A DNA stretch of 6,919 nt. Source: Nautiliaceae bacterium (GTDB lineage Bacteria; Campylobacterota; Campylobacteria; Campylobacterales; Nautiliaceae). Position 1 is the first letter of the stretch. The number at the start of each line of letters is the position of its first letter. The stretch covers positions 1-6,919 of the forward strand of contig JALVUH010000109.1 in NCBI GenBank assembly GCA_027035735.1. Direction: 5' to 3'. The translations under genes and the position numbers were made by a program. The notes beneath the pieces were generated by a model, which was not told the origin of the DNA, searched no databases, and saw nothing but the letters and a program-made list of their open reading frames with translations. Shown in pieces: positions 5,423-6,919 of this stretch.

Positions 5423-6358
5423 ATGAAAATTGCATTTTTTGAAGTTAAAGAAGAAGAAAAAGAGTTTTTTAAAAATAATCTTAAAAATTTAGATGTAGAA
5501 ATTGAATTTTTTAAGGAAACTGCTAATGAGATTATTAAAGAAGAAAAAGATTATGATGTAATTTCTGTATTTATCTACTCTAAGATTGATAAAAATTTGC
5601 TTGATAAACTACCAAATCTTAAATATATTCAAACTCGCTCAGCCGGATATGACCATATTGATATAGTTGAATGTTATAAAAGAGGAATATATGTAAGTAA
5701 TGCAAAAGGATATGCTGGTCCTGCTGTGGGAGAGTTTGCATTTGGACTTTTGCTTGAGGCTATTAGAAAAATATATATTGCAATAAATAGAGTTAAAGAA
5801 GGGAATTTAAATTATAAAGATTTAAAAGGAATTGAGATTGAAGGAAAAACTATAGGAGTTTTAGGGGTTGGAACTATTGGAACTCAAATTGTAAAAATAG
5901 CAAAAGGATTTGGGGCAAATGTTATAGGATATGCAAGACATAGAAAAGATTTTGTAAAAACCACTCCTGTTCTTGATGAGGTATTAGAAGTTAGTGATTT
6001 TTTATTTATCGCCCTACCTCTTACTCCTCAAACAAAAGATTTAATAAATTCTAAAAATATTAAAAAATTTAAAGGAAGAGTTATAGTAAATCCAGCAAGA
6101 GCTGAAATTATAAGTAGAGATGTTTATGAAAATTTTAATGGAATAATTGCTGCTGATGTTTTGCCTGATTGGAACTTGGCAAAAAAAGATAATATAATAG
6201 CAACTCCTCATATGGCTTATTATACAAAAGAGGCTCTAAGAAGAATTATGCAAATAAGTCTTGATAACTTAATAGATTTCTTAAATGGAAAAACTCCAAG
6301 ATTCTGTCTTAAAGAAGAATGTATTAAAAATTATAACAATTGTAAGGTTGAAAATTGA
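5423..6358 (+). CDS. D-2-hydroxyacid dehydrogenase, NAD(P)-dependent (D-lactate dehydrogenase-like)
   Basis: This 311-residue cytoplasmic enzyme of the D-isomer-specific 2-hydroxyacid dehydrogenase family would reduce a 2-oxoacid to the D-2-hydroxyacid with a nicotinamide cofactor. The N-terminal catalytic half includes TRSAGYDHID (71-80) and SNAKGYAGPAVGEFA (92-106). The Rossmann nucleotide-binding motif is GVGTIG (148-153). The catalytic Arg is Arg226 in VNPARAEII and the catalytic His is His263 in TPHMAYYTKEA; the YYTKEA wording resembles D-lactate dehydrogenases. The usual catalytic Glu after the DV motif is not seen; Asp249 (DVLPDW) is the nearest acidic residue, in a shortened loop. The C-terminal tail has three cysteines (295, 300, 307). 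The substrate cannot be told from sequence; D-lactate, glyoxylate/hydroxypyruvate or a phosphoglycerate-like acid are possible. GGAGG lies five bases before the ATG, and the stop overlaps the next start. Confidence 0.85.
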   Translation: MKIAFFEVKEEEKEFFKNNLKNLDVEIEFFKETANEIIKEEKDYDVISVFIYSKIDKNLLDKLPNLKYIQTRSAGYDHIDIVECYKRGIYVSNAKGYAGPAVGEFAFGLLLEAIRKIYIAINRVKEGNLNYKDLKGIEIEGKTIGVLGVGTIGTQIVKIAKGFGANVIGYARHRKDFVKTTPVLDEVLEVSDFLFIALPLTPQTKDLINSKNIKKFKGRVIVNPARAEIISRDVYENFNGIIAADVLPDWNLAKKDNIIATPHMAYYTKEALRRIMQISLDNLIDFLNGKTPRFCLKEECIKNYNNCKVEN

Positions 6359-6699
6359 AAAAATTTTTCTTTTTTCTTTTTGTTTCTTTTGCATTAGGAT
6401 GTACTTCTAATTGTATTGAATGTCATCCAAAATTAAAATCTTTAGAGAATAATCCTCATAATAAATATTATAAAGAACATTATTTTTTAAAAAGTTGTAC
6501 TAAATGTCATCCAAATCATCCTACTAAAAATATGGATAAATGTGGGGCTGATTGTTTTGATTGTCATAGTAGAAAAAAGCTTATAAACTCTCCTATTCCA
6601 CAGCATCAAAAATTAAAAAGTTGTATAAAATGTCATAAAAATGAAGAAATTCAGGACTTAATAAATCCTGAAGGAATTGGTCTTATTCCTGGAAGTTAA
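6355..6699 (+). CDS. Small secreted or lipid-anchored tetraheme cytochrome c
   Basis: This 114-residue protein has four CXXCH heme c motifs: CIECH (20-24), CTKCH (48-52), CFDCH (67-71) and CIKCH (90-94). Besides the heme histidines there are exactly four others (His35, 42, 55, 84), enough for bis-histidine ligation of all four hemes. The N-terminus (MKK, then a Phe/Leu-rich stretch) is an export signal. FALGC, with Cys16, resembles a lipobox, although Ala at -3 is not the favoured residue, so either a lipoprotein or a soluble periplasmic protein is possible. Start is TTG, sharing TTGA with the stop of the dehydrogenase gene, with TAAGG seven bases upstream; translation is probably coupled. 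It should carry electrons in the periplasm; the partner is unknown. It does not match a named family I can assign with confidence. Confidence 0.85.
   Translation: MKKFFFFLFVSFALGCTSNCIECHPKLKSLENNPHNKYYKEHYFLKSCTKCHPNHPTKNMDKCGADCFDCHSRKKLINSPIPQHQKLKSCIKCHKNEEIQDLINPEGIGLIPGS
6637..6672 (-). terminator. Candidate terminator for the M48 protease gene, inside the cytochrome gene
   Basis: On the minus strand, about 24 bases past the protease stop codon, TTCAGGA and TCCTGAA form a perfect 7-bp stem with a 9-base loop (plus-strand 6650-6672). The minus-strand RNA then reads UUUCUUCAUUUUU. A second hairpin with 6-bp arms AGGAAT/ATTCCT (6672-6690) sits between it and the stop. The interrupted U-run and modest stem make it a medium-strength candidate. 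It lies wholly within the coding region of the convergent cytochrome gene. Confidence 0.4.
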
Positions 6700-6919
6700 A
6701 CATTATATCCTAATTTTCTTGCTGTCTCTTTTATATTTTCTAGTCTTTTTTCAATTGGTGGATGAGAAGCAAATAATTCACTTAAAAATCCTACAATTCC
6801 AAATGCTTTCATTTCAGGTGGAAGTGCTATTTGCTCTTTTGGGATTTGACCTAATTTTGCTAATGCATAATAAATACCATAAGGACCATCTATTTCTACT
6901 GCTCCACTATCAGCTTTGT
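6696..6919 (-). CDS. htpX: M48 family zinc metalloprotease, HtpX-like (C-terminal 73 residues; runs off the window)
   Basis: The minus strand is open from the window edge to TAA, giving 73 residues. It begins with KADSGAV, matching the AD-x-x-GA motif that follows the third zinc ligand in M48 peptidases. It continues with a helical ALAKL segment and reaches the C-terminal LFASHPPIEKRLENI, the typical F-S/A-x-HPP-x-x-x-R-x-x-x-L signature of HtpX-like proteins, before ending KLGYNV. HtpX-type enzymes are membrane-bound and degrade damaged membrane proteins. The HEXXH zinc site and the membrane segments lie outside the window, so catalytic competence and the exact subfamily (HtpX versus other M48 branches) cannot be checked. 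The gene is convergent with the cytochrome gene, and the two overlap by four bases. Confidence 0.78.
   Translation of the reverse strand, partial: KADSGAVEIDGPYGIYYALAKLGQIPKEQIALPPEMKAFGIVGFLSELFASHPPIEKRLENIKETARKLGYNV

Noticed and set aside
6358..6390. T-rich start of the cytochrome gene as a slippage-prone or phase-variable tract
   Set aside because: The T-runs are short and broken by C and G, and they simply encode the Phe-rich hydrophobic core of the export signal.
1..6919. CRISPR arrays, insertion sequences, tRNA/rRNA genes, integration sites
   Set aside because: I saw no spaced direct repeats, transposase frames, terminal inverted repeats or tRNA-like cloverleaf sequence. The coding density and uniform composition fit an ordinary chromosomal region.

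Overview
The window is very AT-rich. It reads as chromosomal DNA of a strictly H2-dependent, probably thermophilic Campylobacterota bacterium of the Nautiliales type (Nautilia/Caminibacter/Lebetimonas). This placement is inferred from base composition, the AGA/ATA/TTA-heavy codon use, the gene content, and promoters with a strong TATAAT-type -10. It was not tested by a database search.

Layout: bases 1-48 are probably the 3' tip of an unidentified upstream gene. An AT-rich non-coding stretch follows, ending in a good sigma70-type promoter (166-194) whose -35 lies inside a perfect 19-bp dyad. From 224 to 5358 there is a compact six-gene operon for a membrane-bound group 4 [NiFe] hydrogenase. 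Its order is antiporter-like subunit, NuoH-like subunit, small subunit, NuoC-like subunit, catalytic large subunit, 2x[4Fe-4S] ferredoxin. This is the echABCDEF order, and the NuoC-like and catalytic parts are separate genes as in Ech rather than fused as in HycE. Genes overlap by up to 8 bases or are 9 bases apart, and each has a Shine-Dalgarno (SD) sequence.

A 64-bp spacer (5359-5422) holds an 18-bp palindrome, a possible promoter, and a hairpin that would pair with the SD of the next gene. That gene encodes a compact D-2-hydroxyacid dehydrogenase. Its stop codon overlaps a TTG start for a small secreted or lipid-anchored tetraheme cytochrome c. The window ends with the 3' part of a convergent M48 (HtpX-like) metalloprotease gene on the minus strand. 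It shares the bases TTAA with the cytochrome gene, so the two stop codons overlap.

How the parts work together: the hydrogenase should couple H2/ferredoxin redox chemistry to ion movement across the cytoplasmic membrane. In an H2-oxidising autotroph using the reductive TCA cycle, the likely direction is ion-driven reduction of low-potential ferredoxin by H2; the opposite direction (H2 evolution) cannot be excluded. The catalytic subunit ends exactly after its last metal-binding motif, so it should need no maturation protease. The dehydrogenase/cytochrome pair has its own start signals and no obvious link to the hydrogenase.
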